Positions 1-8,929 of a stretch of 64,000 bases of DNA are shown piece by piece (within the stretch, counting starts at the first letter, position 1; each line of letters opens with the position of its first letter). The stretch lies in assembly GCA_001567255.1 (NCBI GenBank), contig LNBW01000053.1:1-64000 (forward strand), written 5' to 3'. Under the pieces are notes generated by a model. The model ran no database searches and was not told the origin of the DNA. It saw only the letters and a list, made by a program, of their open reading frames with translations. The position numbers and the translations under genes are program-made. This stretch comes from Bacteroidetes bacterium OLB9 (GTDB lineage Bacteria > Bacteroidota > Bacteroidia > Chitinophagales > Saprospiraceae).

Positions 1-7
1 TACCATT

Positions 8-76
8 GTCCAAAGCTTTTAAGCGATTAGCTTTGAAAACAAGTTTTCAGCAAATCTTTTTTTGCAAGCTTTGGAC
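8..76. repeat. Inverted repeat near left edge
   Basis: The 11-base arm GTCCAAAGCTT at 8-18 is repeated in inverted orientation as AAGCTTTGGAC at 66-76. A shorter hairpin, GAAAAC-AA-GTTTTC, lies between the arms. The structure sits downstream of the recombinase relic that reads leftward from about 400. It could be a terminator-like hairpin or a recombination-associated repeat. Nothing in the sequence decides between these. Confidence 0.5.
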
Positions 77-215
77 CAAAATTTTCTTTTGGTTGCTAAC
101 AATACTCCAATCCTTTTTGGAACTATTTATTTGTGATTTGGATGCGCAATTTCTTACAACATTTGTATATACGAGATATGGCGTATATTTTTCATGTAAA
201 TCTAATCTCTTTTTT

Positions 216-400
216 TCAAATATCCAATCGATCCAACGGACTTTTTATTTCTCTTCTTCTCAACATATCTGTAATGTGCGTATATATTTCTGTTGACTTT
301 AGTGCGTTATGACCTAAAAGTTCTTGTACGATACGGATATCTGTCCCATCTAGTATTTGATGGTCTTCTTATATTTTCGCTGAGCGTATTACCAGCTTAC
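216..400 (-). pseudogene. Tyrosine recombinase/integrase, C-terminal relic
   Basis: Reading leftward, 368-216 encodes 50 residues that match the end of XerD-like site-specific recombinases. It begins HQILDGTDIR, continues VQELLGHNALKSTEIYTHI, which holds the LLGH box and the catalytic-Tyr segment, and ends IKSPLDRLDI before a stop at 216-218. A TAA at 369-371 interrupts the frame just upstream, where the conserved RHS box should be, and no recognisable catalytic core precedes it. The gene is therefore a truncated, decayed fragment. It suggests that a mobile element or integrase-linked island once lay at this edge of the window. Confidence 0.75.
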
Positions 401-580
401 TCTTCAAAATTCATCCATATTTAGGCTGTAACCGAATAGCTTAAAGAACTCTTTTTGACTATTCTGTTTTTAACAGACAATAATAATTTTAATGGAAGTA
501 AGAGAAATACTTCCAAGTAATACTTCAGCTTACGCTAAGTCTTTGATTTACGTCAAATTCACATGGTATTATGTACTGAA

Positions 581-2431
581 TTAATAATTTTCAGGTTGTT
601 GTCCCCAGTGTTCTGGAGATCTCCACAGACTTGACAACAGTAACTCTCTCATAAAGAAAAATTCTTTAGGCTGTCTGTTATAGAATGTAGAGAACAACTG
701 CTCATGGGACAGTAACTCTTGCTTCCAGGTCTCTCGGTCTATGGTCATAATCTGTTCAAACTGATCCTGAGAGTAGTCGAGATCATTCCAGTCTAGATCT
801 TTATATCTAGGCACCCATCCGATAGGACTTTCTACTGCTGATGCCTTGCCATTTACCCGGCCTATGATCCACTTCAATACTCGCATATTCTGACCGAAGC
901 CAGGCCAAAGGAACTTACCATTTTCGTCTTTTCTGAACCAGTTGACATTGAATATCCTCGGTGCATTAGGCAATTGTCTTCCAAAGTCGAGCCAGTGATT
1001 GATATAATCTCCAATATTGTAACCCATAAATGGCAACATAGCAAATGGATCTCTCCTAACGACACCCTGGGCACCTACTGCTGCAGCTGTGGTTTCACTA
1101 CCCATGGTAGCCGCAGTATAAACTCCAAAATTCCAGTTGAATGCCTGGTACACCAGTGGAATACCGGTCGCTCTTCTACCTCCGAAGATGAATGCTTTCA
1201 CTGGTACACCATCAGGATTGTCCCAGTTTTCATCGACTACAGGATTAGCGCTGGCTGGTGCTGTAAATCGGCTGTTAGGATGGGCTGCCGGCTTGCCACT
1301 GTTTTTGTCATAGGGCTGTCCGTGCCAGTCTGTCAGTCCATCAGGTACTTCTTTTGTCATACCTTCCCACCATACATCTCCATCCTGGGTGATGGCGACG
1401 TTAGTAAATATAGTATTAGCCTTGATGGTGTCCATTGCATTTGGATTGGTCTCGTAGTTTGTACCCGGAGCCACTCCAAAATATCCACTTTCAGGGTTGA
1501 TGGCCATGAGCTGGCCGGATTTATCTCTAAATATCCATGCTATGTCGTCACCAACAGTGGTGATTTTCCATCCGTCAAAAGCCTTAGGTGGCACTAACAT
1601 GGAGAAATTGGTCTTTCCACATGCACTAGGGAACGAAGCAGTGACATAGGTCTTGGACTTGTCAGGAGCTTCTACGCCCATAATCAACATATGCTCAGCT
1701 AACCAGTCTTCTTCTCTAGCGATGACAGAGGCTATACGCAATGCAAAACATTTTTTACCAAGCAATGCATTTCCACCATAGCCACTACCATAGGACACGA
1801 TAAGTCTTTCATCAGGAAAGTGAGTAATGTATTTTTCTACATTACAAGGCCATGCTACGTCTTTGTCTCCCGGTTGTAACGGTGCACCGACAGTGTGAAT
1901 ACATTTTACATATTCGCCCTTTTCTATGTATTTCATTGCTTTATCTCCCATACGTGTCATGATTTTCATATTGACGACGACGTACTCGGAGTCTGATATT
2001 TCTATACCATATCTAGCGTACGGAGAACCTATTGGTCCCATACAAAATGGAATGACATACATCGTTCTTCCTTTCATACAGCCTTTTGTCAATTGGTTGA
2101 GTATGGCCTTCATCTCATTAGGGTCCATCCAATTGTTGGTAGGGCCTGCATCATCACGGGTACGGCTGCAAATAAATGTCCTGCCTTCCACACGAGCCAC
2201 ATCGCCCGGATCGCTGAAGCAAGCATAACTATTCGGTCTTTTTTCAGAATTTAATTTGATAAAAGTGCCTTTATCGACAAGCTCCTGGCAAAGTCTGTTG
2301 TATTCTTCGTCGGATCCATTACACCAGTACACCTTGTCAGCTTCAAAGTAACTGGCTAATCTATCAACCCAGGCATCGATCTCTGCTCTGCCACCGGGAT
2401 TCCCATGATTGGTAAAAACTGAATTGCTCAT
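581..2431 (-). CDS. pckG: Phosphoenolpyruvate carboxykinase (GTP)
   Basis: A 616-residue cytosolic enzyme that converts oxaloacetate and GTP to phosphoenolpyruvate, CO2 and GDP, the first committed step of gluconeogenesis. The length is normal for the GTP-dependent class. The hallmark P-loop segment [12 protein letters not shown], with its reactive cysteine, lies near residue 270. It is followed by GDDIAW (kinase-2-like metal site) and the guanine-binding region [19 protein letters not shown] chose the ATG at 2431 rather than the in-frame GTG at 2461, because the GTG lies inside a near-perfect Bacteroidota promoter and would not be transcribed. It stands alone, divergent from surE. Confidence 0.96.
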   Translation of the reverse strand: MSNSVFTNHGNPGGRAEIDAWVDRLASYFEADKVYWCNGSDEEYNRLCQELVDKGTFIKLNSEKRPNSYACFSDPGDVARVEGRTFICSRTRDDAGPTNNWMDPNEMKAILNQLTKGCMKGRTMYVIPFCMGPIGSPYARYGIEISDSEYVVVNMKIMTRMGDKAMKYIEKGEYVKCIHTVGAPLQPGDKDVAWPCNVEKYITHFPDERLIVSYGSGYGGNALLGKKCFALRIASVIAREEDWLAEHMLIMGVEAPDKSKTYVTASFPSACGKTNFSMLVPPKAFDGWKITTVGDDIAWIFRDKSGQLMAINPESGYFGVAPGTNYETNPNAMDTIKANTIFTNVAITQDGDVWWEGMTKEVPDGLTDWHGQPYDKNSGKPAAHPNSRFTAPASANPVVDENWDNPDGVPVKAFIFGGRRATGIPLVYQAFNWNFGVYTAATMGSETTAAAVGAQGVVRRDPFAMLPFMGYNIGDYINHWLDFGRQLPNAPRIFNVNWFRKDENGKFLWPGFGQNMRVLKWIIGRVNGKASAVESPIGWVPRYKDLDWNDLDYSQDQFEQIMTIDRETWKQELLSHEQLFSTFYNRQPKEFFFMRELLLSSLWRSPEHWGQQPENY

Positions 2432-2460
2432 TGTAAAACTTGTTGGTTTGGTTAATGTCA

Positions 2461-2491
2461 CAAATATAGTTAAAATGATATTTCTTACAAA
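2461..2491 (-). promoter_or_regulatory. Bacteroidota-type promoter of pckG
   Basis: On the minus strand TTTG (2491-2488) is followed after exactly 19 bases by TATATTTG (2468-2461). This fits the TTTG-N19-TAnnTTTG consensus of the Bacteroidota primary sigma factor. The expected transcription start near 2454 leaves a leader of about 20 bases before the pckG ATG at 2431. Confidence 0.7.
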
Positions 2492-2681
2492 AGAATCTTA
2501 ACAGCAAAACCATTTTAAGTGAAACATTTTTTATAACACTCGATTTTAGTTCCTTTGATGCGCCTATTACAAGGCTATGTCAGGGTGAGAATTGTTATCC
2601 CAATATATATATTATTCTGCTCTCGTTGAAGTGGAAAGTCTAATTTTTGGGTAATAAATGGCATTGTAGTAAATGTTGGCG

Positions 2682-2822
2682 CTAGTAAATAGGACGCTTG
2701 ATATGGCGATTTTGCAGAACAACCATTCCTAATACAACAACAAATCCAGCGAATACAATGATAAATCGTAGAATTGCTTCTTCCGATAACGTCAATTTGG
2801 TGATTTTGTCGTTAATTTGCAC
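2682..2822 (-). CDS. Possible 46-residue single-span membrane peptide
   Basis: A short minus-strand frame opens with GTG at 2822 and closes with TAG at 2682. Residues from about 15 to 37 are strongly hydrophobic (AILRFIIVFAGFVVVLGMVV), followed by a basic tail QNRHIKRP, as in a single membrane span with a cytoplasmic positive end. An in-frame TAA lies two codons before the GTG, so that start is the only obvious one, and there is no strong ribosome site. I recognise no family. It lies between the divergent pckG and surE genes and could be a chance frame. Confidence 0.35.
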   Translation of the reverse strand: MQINDKITKLTLSEEAILRFIIVFAGFVVVLGMVVLQNRHIKRPIY

Positions 2823-2842
2823 CTCTTAATATATAAGTATAG

Positions 2843-3607
2843 ATGATTTTGATAACCAATGATGATGGAATTGTAGCTCCGGGTATCCGTGCTCTGGTCG
2901 AAGTGGCTTCTAAGCTGGACGAAGTAGTGGTAGTGGCTCCTGATTCACCTCAATCAGGCAAAGGCCACGCTATCACCCTTGACAAAGGTCTCAAACTTAG
3001 GAAGGTGGACATCTTTGGAGATATTGAAGCGTATGAATGTTCTGGCACACCGGTTGATTGCGTTAAGCTGGCTAAAATTCTTCTATTTAAAGACAGAAAG
3101 ATAGACTTGTGTCTTTCCGGTATCAACCATGGCGCTAATTCATCTGTCAATATTATATATAGCGGTACAATGTCGGCAGCAATGGAAGCTAGTCTGGAAG
3201 GCATTATGTCTGTAGGATTTTCATTGCTGGATTTTAGTTTTGAAGCAGATTTTTCAGGGGCTAAGATCTACGCTGAGAAGGTGATTAGATCAATCATGGA
3301 CAAGCCTTTGATGCATTGTAATTTGCTCAATGTCAATATCCCTGCCTGCAAACCTGAAGATATTCAAGGCATCAAAGTGTGCCGCCAGGGTGATGGTGCG
3401 TGGGTTGAATCCTATGAGGAAGGCAAAGATGCTCAAGGCGAACCATTTTACTGGCTTTCAGGATCGTTTGTCTCATACGAATCAGAAACATCGGATGACC
3501 ATGACCTATGGGCATTGAAAAATAATTATGTATCGGTTGTACCTTCAGGACATGATTTGACGTGTTATAAGGGAATTGATAATTATAGATATTTAGAAAA
3601 TTTATAA
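2843..3607 (+). CDS. surE: 5'/3'-nucleotidase SurE
   Basis: A 254-residue metal-dependent nucleoside monophosphatase of the stationary-phase survival family. The start carries the metal-binding signature ILITNDDGIVAPGIRAL. Further conserved blocks are VVAPDSPQSGKGHAIT, CSGTPVDCVKLA and LSGINHGANSSVNIIYSGT. Length and blocks match the family throughout. It is the first gene of a tight run with a small membrane protein (1-base gap), lpxB and pnuC, so they are probably co-transcribed. No clear promoter consensus was found before it. Confidence 0.95.
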   Translation: MILITNDDGIVAPGIRALVEVASKLDEVVVVAPDSPQSGKGHAITLDKGLKLRKVDIFGDIEAYECSGTPVDCVKLAKILLFKDRKIDLCLSGINHGANSSVNIIYSGTMSAAMEASLEGIMSVGFSLLDFSFEADFSGAKIYAEKVIRSIMDKPLMHCNLLNVNIPACKPEDIQGIKVCRQGDGAWVESYEEGKDAQGEPFYWLSGSFVSYESETSDDHDLWALKNNYVSVVPSGHDLTCYKGIDNYRYLENL

Positions 3608-3608
3608 T

Positions 3609-3914
3609 ATGATTGAGAAAGATTCTATGCTGATGGGCTTTGTACTCGGCGCTATCACACCGATTGTAGGCTTTGTAGTGATTGAATTCATATTCAATAC
3701 CCTTACAGATATGGGATGGATGGCAGAAGTATCTATGTCCACAGCAGGGCGAAGATTTAGAACATTGACCTTACTTGCCATCTGTAGTGTTTTGGTGCCT
3801 TTTCAGATTGCCAAAGTTAAAAAATGGGACAATACGATGCGTGGCATGGTCTTTCCTACGCTGATTTACGTAGGCGCTTGGATTTATCAGTTTTTTGATG
3901 AACTTTTTGCCTGA
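3609..3914 (+). CDS. Small membrane protein between surE and lpxB
   Basis: A 101-residue protein with about three hydrophobic segments (residues 8-31, 50-67 and 80-95), consistent with an inner-membrane protein. It begins one base after the surE stop and ends five bases before lpxB, so it is almost certainly in that operon. I recognise no named domain. From memory, Bacteroidota often carry a small membrane gene between surE and lpxB, which would suggest an envelope role, but the function is unknown. Confidence 0.8.
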   Translation: MIEKDSMLMGFVLGAITPIVGFVVIEFIFNTLTDMGWMAEVSMSTAGRRFRTLTLLAICSVLVPFQIAKVKKWDNTMRGMVFPTLIYVGAWIYQFFDELFA

Positions 3915-3919
3915 TACGC

Positions 3920-5020
3920 ATGAAGTATTATATTATTGCAGGTGAAGCTTCAGGAGATTTGCATGCTTCTAATCTCATGTACAGCTTAGCAAAAATGGAT
4001 ACATCAGCTACTTTTAGATGCTGGGGAGGAGATAAAATGAAGGAAGCAGGCGGTGAGATGGTGGAGCACTATAGAAATACTGCTTTTATGGGTTTTCTTG
4101 AAGTGGCTAAAAACATTAGAGCAATATTTGGATTTATCAATAAATGCAAGGGTGATATTCTATACTGGAAGCCGGATGTATTGGTGCTGATAGATTATCC
4201 GGGATTCAATCTTCGTATCGCAGAGTGGGCTAGTAAGCAAGGGTTGAAAGTAGTGTATTACATTACTCCACAAGTGTGGGCATGGCATAAGTCAAGGGTG
4301 CATAAACTGGTTAAGTTTACCAATAAACTGCTGGTCATATTGCCTTTTGAGGAGGCATTTTTTAAGAAATATGGATATGAGGCTACATATGTCGGACACC
4401 CACTCACTGACGCCATCCGGAAGTTTGAGCCTGATCATGAGTTTCAGCGGTCTTTTGATCATCAAGAAGTATTGGCTATACTTCCTGGGAGCCGTAAGCA
4501 AGAAATCCGATTGATTTTACCTGATATGCTCAAAGCTGCCCAGGATATGGACAGAACGATTCTACTGGCTGCAGCTCCAGCTATAGATACCAAACTCTAT
4601 AATGATATCATCGACGGAGTAGGAATGACGGATCGGGTTTCCCTAGTGAGGAATAAGACTTATGATATTCTCTCAGTGGCAAAGGAAGCACTGGTAGCTA
4701 GCGGTACGGCCACATTAGAGACAGCGCTTTTTGGCGTACCTCAAGTGGTTTGTTATAAGAGCAGTACCATTTCCTATATGATAGCTAAGCGATTAGTAGA
4801 TATTCCATTTATATCTCTAGTGAATCTCATAGCCGGAAAAGAAGTCGTCAAGGAGTTGATTCAAGATGACATGACGGCCAAAAATATCCATGACGAACTG
4901 TTAAAACTACAGATAAATCGCCAAAAAATCCTTGATGATTATACATTTTTAAAAGACCTTCTGGCAGATTCGGGAGCATCAGATAAGGCTGCTTCCGAGA
5001 TATATCAGATGGTGCAATAA
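3920..5020 (+). CDS. lpxB: Lipid-A-disaccharide synthase
   Basis: A 366-residue GT19 glycosyltransferase that joins UDP-2,3-diacylglucosamine and lipid X to form the lipid A disaccharide at the inner membrane. Visible blocks are the N-terminal IIAGEASGDLHASNL, GGDKM, YYITPQVWAWHKSRV, ILPFEEAFFKKYG, YVGHPL, ILPGSRKQEI and the UDP-binding SGTATLETALFGVPQVV. The length is typical. It shows that the cell makes lipopolysaccharide-type lipid A. It follows the small membrane gene by five bases and precedes pnuC by eleven. Confidence 0.95.
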   Translation: MKYYIIAGEASGDLHASNLMYSLAKMDTSATFRCWGGDKMKEAGGEMVEHYRNTAFMGFLEVAKNIRAIFGFINKCKGDILYWKPDVLVLIDYPGFNLRIAEWASKQGLKVVYYITPQVWAWHKSRVHKLVKFTNKLLVILPFEEAFFKKYGYEATYVGHPLTDAIRKFEPDHEFQRSFDHQEVLAILPGSRKQEIRLILPDMLKAAQDMDRTILLAAAPAIDTKLYNDIIDGVGMTDRVSLVRNKTYDILSVAKEALVASGTATLETALFGVPQVVCYKSSTISYMIAKRLVDIPFISLVNLIAGKEVVKELIQDDMTAKNIHDELLKLQINRQKILDDYTFLKDLLADSGASDKAASEIYQMVQ

Positions 5021-5031
5021 CTCATATTCTA

Positions 5032-5659
5032 ATGCAAGAAATTTTCAATCAGATTATTACGGACATACAGCATACAGCATGGCAAGAATTGCTGAGTGTG
5101 ATTACCCAGATAGCCAGCGTATGGTATGCACGCAAGAACAACATTCTGGTTTATCCTACGGGTATCATCGGTGTGCTGCTGGCTGCATGGGTCTATGTCT
5201 TCATTTCAAACCCACCTGCTTATGCCTATGGTATTCTCAATGTTTATTACTTTGCGATGAGTGCTTATGGGTGGTATAACTGGGCTATCAAAAACGAAGT
5301 TGAAGAAGATGCTTACCCTATTAGCTGGTGCAGTAAGAAGGAACTATGGTTAGGCATTGGAGGCTTTTTACTGATTTGGCTCCTAGTGTATTTTCTACTG
5401 ATTAAAATAACCAATGCTAGTATGCCTGTACTTGAATCGCTGATTTCAGCCTCGGCAATGACTGCCATGTGGTGGATGGCTAAAAGAAAAATAGAAAAAC
5501 TGGTACGCCTGGATTATCAGTAATATTATCGCACTTCCATTTAATTTTTATCAAGGATACATGTTTTTTACACTAATGTATGCCATCCTATTGGTACTGG
5601 CTATCATGGGACTTATAGATTGGCGAAAAGAAGAGAAACAAAGCCGAATATCTGTCTGA
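5032..5659 (+). CDS. pnuC: Nicotinamide riboside transporter PnuC (frameshifted)
   Basis: A seven-helix-type importer of nicotinamide riboside for NAD salvage. Residues 1-155 show the family pattern, with VWYARKNNILVYPTGIIGVL and NVYYFAMSAYGWYNW. As printed, the frame stops at 5523, but removing one A from the run at 5495-5499 continues it with ENWYAWIISNIIALPFNFYQ and a last membrane span ending RISV at 5659, giving about 208 residues. The family's conserved final helix lies entirely in the shifted frame. I therefore read this as one intact gene with a one-base insertion, probably a consensus error. It is the last gene of the surE-lpxB run. Confidence 0.85.
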
Positions 5660-5704
5660 TGGATCATTTAGTCTATAAATATCAAGATTTAGGTTTCAAA
5701 AACC

Positions 5705-5712
5705 TATCTTTG
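5705..5712 (+). promoter_or_regulatory. -7 element upstream of lepB
   Basis: TATCTTTG followed by CA matches the Bacteroidota -7 consensus TAnnTTTG. It lies 29 bases before the lepB GTG start. No good -33 TTTG is seen at the ideal spacing. Confidence 0.5.
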
Positions 5713-5740
5713 CATTCTTAAATATAATAATAATTAGCAA

Positions 5741-7370
5741 GTGAGCATTTTAATATTTTTGATCGTTTCATACCTATTGTTGAGTTTTAGCCTCTCTAAG
5801 TTATTTCCAAAAGCGGGCGTGGACAGTGTGAAAGGGTGGATACCTGGAGTAAATTTTGCAGAATGGGCTAAATTAATTGGCAGAAAACCTCAGTATGCGT
5901 TTTGGCTGCTTTTTCCGATTGTAAACCTATTTATCTTTTGCGGCATGGCCGTAGATATGGTCAGATCATTTGGAAAGCTACAGTTTAAGGATTCTGCCCT
6001 TGCTGTAATATATGCACCGCTAGCATTTTTTTAAGATTGCCTCTAATCCTAATGATAAATACCTCGGGCCGACCATTCCTAAAGAAGCAGCCTATGCCCG
6101 TGAGATAGAAGAAGCGAGAAAAGCCGGAGATACGTATAAACTCAATCAACTCACGGCTAAGAATCCATATAAAAAGTCAGTCATTAGAGAATGGACTGAA
6201 TCGATTGTTTTTGCAGTTTTTGCAGCCTCTTTTATTCGTATGTTTTTAATAGAAGCCTATGTGATTCCGACACCATCGATGGAAGGTTCGCTCAATGTTG
6301 GTGACTTTTTATTTGTCTCAAAGGCGCATTACGGTATCCGCTTACCGATGACTGTACTTGCATTTCCATTGGTACACAATCAGATGCCACTGATCAATTC
6401 AGAATCGTATTTAAAAGAGCCGAGTTTGCCGTATAAACGACTTCCGGCCCTGGAAAGTATCGAATCCGGTAAGCCTATCGTTTTTAACTGGCCTATTGGC
6501 GACAGTGTCTATATAACACATCAGCGTTCGTATGCTGTCAGTCAGGTAGCCCGCCAGAAGGACTGGCTTCAGTATGACAGAGAGTTGGCCGACAAAGTCA
6601 AACGCCAGGACTATGTAGTGCGCCCTATTGACAAAAAAGACCACTATATCAAACGTTGCGTAGCTGCACCCGGTGATAGTCTGCAGATCAAAGACCGTCA
6701 GATTTATATCAATGGCAAACCAGTGAATAATCCAAAGCACTTGCAGTTCTTGTATGAAGTACAGTTGCCCGCAGGTATATCAGTGAGCAATAAAAAGCTA
6801 GATGAATGGGGCATTGATTTTGGTGACAATCGTTTTGGGACAAGAGAGTTGTTTACCAATGGTTACGGACTCCTATTTTTAGATAAGGAACAGGTCGAAA
6901 GATTAAAATCTCTTGATAAAGGTGTTCAAGTTAAAGTCTTTGCAGAAAGTTCAATTCCTGATCCGGCTAATCTTTTCCCATTTGATACCATCGTAGGCTC
7001 ACAAAACTGGTCACTGGATAATTATGGACCGATATGGATACCTAAGGCTGGGGCAACCACACCTCTAGACCTTAAAAACCTACCATTTTATAGACGTATC
7101 ATTGAGGTGTATGAAAATAATCAGCTGGAAGTGAAAGGTAGTGATATTTATATCAATGGTCAGAAGGTAGATGCTTATACTTTCAAACAGGATTATTACT
7201 GGGCGATGGGTGATAATCGCCACAATTCTGAAGATTCTCGCGCCTGGGGATATGTGCCTCATGATCATATCGTCGGTAAGCCACTGTTTATATGGTTCTC
7301 CACAAAGGAAGGCAATATGAGCAATGGTATCAACTGGGATAGAATCTTTAAATCAGCCACAAAAGATTAA
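5741..7370 (+). CDS. lepB: Signal peptidase I (frameshifted)
   Basis: Cleaves signal peptides from Sec-exported proteins at the inner membrane. The N-terminal part (about 100 residues, two or three spans, resembling DUF5684) is read from GTG 5741. The frame breaks in the seven-T run at 6026-6032. Removing one T joins it to the peptidase domain, giving about 542 residues. The catalytic serine block is IPTPSMEGSLNVGDFLFV, the lysine block is HYIKRCVAAPGDSLQI, and the C-terminal box is MGDNRHNSEDSRAWGYVP. An intervening insertion between boxes is usual for Bacteroidota LepB. As this is an essential housekeeping enzyme, the break is more likely a sequence error than a true mutation. Confidence 0.9.
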
Positions 7371-7868
7371 TTAAAATACGAAAGTTGAGATTTGAAATCC
7401 TGCAATTGATTGCAGAATCTTTAAGGAATCCATAAGAGCGGAGGCTTCAGGATATTTCTATTCAAACGTTCAGACCAAATAAAAATTATAAATTGATACT
7501 GGTGTAGATGTGCCTCATGTACAGTATTTTGACTACAATCATGTCGATATTATAGGATACTACGAGTTTATATCTTGACCAACGTATATTGACTGATAGT
7601 CTTCTTTTAGCACTCATTTGACAAAAATAGAATCAGCATTATTATCTTTAGGCCACTAATGTCAAGATAACTAAATCGTACTTATTTTTGTCAGCATAAA
7701 GATAATGTAATAAGCGATGGAGTCGTCAGACTGGCGGCGCTGGCGTCTTATATATGGTTAGTGGTGGTTATATTTTGTATTATCAATATATTATTAATTT
7801 ATGCATTTCTGTTCTTGTTTTTGTTTTAATACATAGGATATATGGTCCACTATTTAGACTACTCACTT
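7371..7868. other. Gene-free region after lepB
   Basis: About 500 bases without a convincing reading frame on either strand. The only structure I see is a pair of interleaved inverted repeats at 7619-7706 and a short GC-richer patch near 7730-7755. It adjoins decayed genes and may be eroded former coding sequence. Confidence 0.5.
7619..7706. repeat. Two interleaved inverted repeats
   Basis: Arm A TGACAAAAATA (7619-7629) pairs with TATTTTTGTCA (7683-7693). Arm B ATTATCTTTA (7641-7650) pairs with TAAAGATAAT (7697-7706). The order A-B-A'-B' would allow a pseudoknot in RNA or nested protein sites in DNA. The arms are AT-rich, so chance cannot be excluded. Confidence 0.4.
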
Positions 7869-8499
7869 CTATGGGTATGCCATCTCCAGGTAATTGGTTT
7901 CAAAAGTCTGAATACCTTCCAATGTTTTAACTCTAAAGATATGCATAATACTAGTTTTAGTATGAGGGCCTAAGCTTAGATTGTCCAATGTAAAACCGCC
8001 TATACCCACGGAGTAACACTGAGTTATATTCAAATTATTTATATTTTTAAGTGATTTATTATCATAAATAGACAATTTATGTAAAACATAAAATGGATTA
8101 TTAATGATTTCAATAAGAGAATCGCATTCACTAATAACTAGGTAGGATGTTTGGATTCTATCATAAAAATCCATTGATTTAATATGATGGTTGAGTTTAA
8201 AAACAAAATTTCTAATTGTATCTACATTTTTTAAATCATTAAGATTTTTAATTCTAGTAGAAGAGATTTCTAAATTGTCTATTATTTTCAAACCACTTAG
8301 TGCTTTAAGGTTTGTAATATCGTTTCCGAAAATATGAATGCTCTTCAATTCTCTACAATTAGGGTAAAGAATGGCATAACTATCTAATTGACTTTGTCGT
8401 ATAATAGGTGTAGATCCTATGTCACAATCGGTCTACCCTAAGATGACAGAGGGTAAAAGTGTTAAAAAGGATATGAATATCTGTATGATCTTATTTCAT
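7869..8499 (-). pseudogene. Decayed exported leucine-rich-repeat-like protein
   Basis: The readable part (8348-7869) has repeating blocks such as LKALSGLKIIDNLEISSTRI and LNDLKNVDTI, like the irregular leucine-rich/receptor-L-type repeats of secreted Saprospiraceae proteins. The frame extends upstream with STPIIRQSQLDSYAILYPNC, which resembles the usual SQAEIDNF-YPNC start of that family. A TAG at 8433-8435 then sits where the signal-peptide junction LPSVILG-TDCD would need Gln (CAG). A one-base shift near 8494-8496 separates it from the likely ATG at 8499. The C terminus stops abruptly with no sorting domain. The nonsense change, frameshift and truncation together indicate a dead gene. Confidence 0.65.
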
Positions 8500-8520
8500 G
8501 GCACAAGAATTAATATCTGG

Positions 8521-8552
8521 AAAATTGCCTGCCAAACATGACAGGCAATTTT
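8521..8552. terminator. Strong hairpin terminator
   Basis: AAAATTGCCTG (8521-8531) and CAGGCAATTTT (8542-8552) form a perfect 11-base stem with a 10-base loop. The AT-rich flanks give a T-tract on both strands, so it can act bidirectionally. It follows the sorting-domain remnant that ends at 8559. Confidence 0.75.
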
Positions 8553-8558
8553 AATCAT

Positions 8559-8867
8559 TTATTTAGTAATGACAAATTTATTGCTAATAATCTTACCGGT
8601 ATTAGTTATTGCAGAAAAGATATACATACCATTTGGTAAACTGACATCATGAAGATCAAAAGTATTATTAAAAATACTAACATCTTTGTATCCATGATAA
8701 AGGCTGTGTCCAGAATAGTGCGTGATTTGATACTCAATGGAGGAGTCGTGTTATGAAAGATCCTGAAGAGAAATAGAAATGGTATTATCATAAGAGGCTA
8801 CGATTTTACAATGGATAGGATCAAGTTGATGACAATGATGCCCTTGGAAATCAGCAACAATTAACAT
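8559..8867 (-). pseudogene. Remnant with a T9SS C-terminal sorting domain
   Basis: The minus strand from 8750 to 8559 encodes a typical type IX sorting tail: EYQITHYSGHSLYHGYKD, then HDVSLPNGMYIFSAITNTG, ending KFVITK. Upstream in the same frame SYDNTISISLQDLS is followed by TAA at 8751-8753, a likely former CAA codon, and the frame opens only at an ATG at 8865-8867. Most of the exported protein is missing. This is the tail end of a deleted or eroded secreted protein, followed directly by the hairpin at 8521-8552. Confidence 0.7.
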
Positions 8868-8929
8868 TAACAGATTAAGGATTTTTTTTTAAATTTACAC
8901 GCTTTTTAGAAACCATTGAAAATTTTGAA

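Noticed and set aside
1..80. The inverted repeat as an integron attC site
   Set aside because: The arms lack the paired core sites (RYYYAAC/GTTRRRY) expected of attC, and the recombinase relic is not clearly an integron integrase.
974..1597. A 207-codon plus-strand frame across pckG
   Set aside because: It lies fully antisense to a highly conserved enzyme and has no signal or family resemblance; long antisense frames are common here.
2431..2461. The upstream GTG at 2461 as start of pckG
   Set aside because: It falls inside the TATATTTG promoter element, so it would precede the transcription start; the ATG at 2431 fits the family N terminus.
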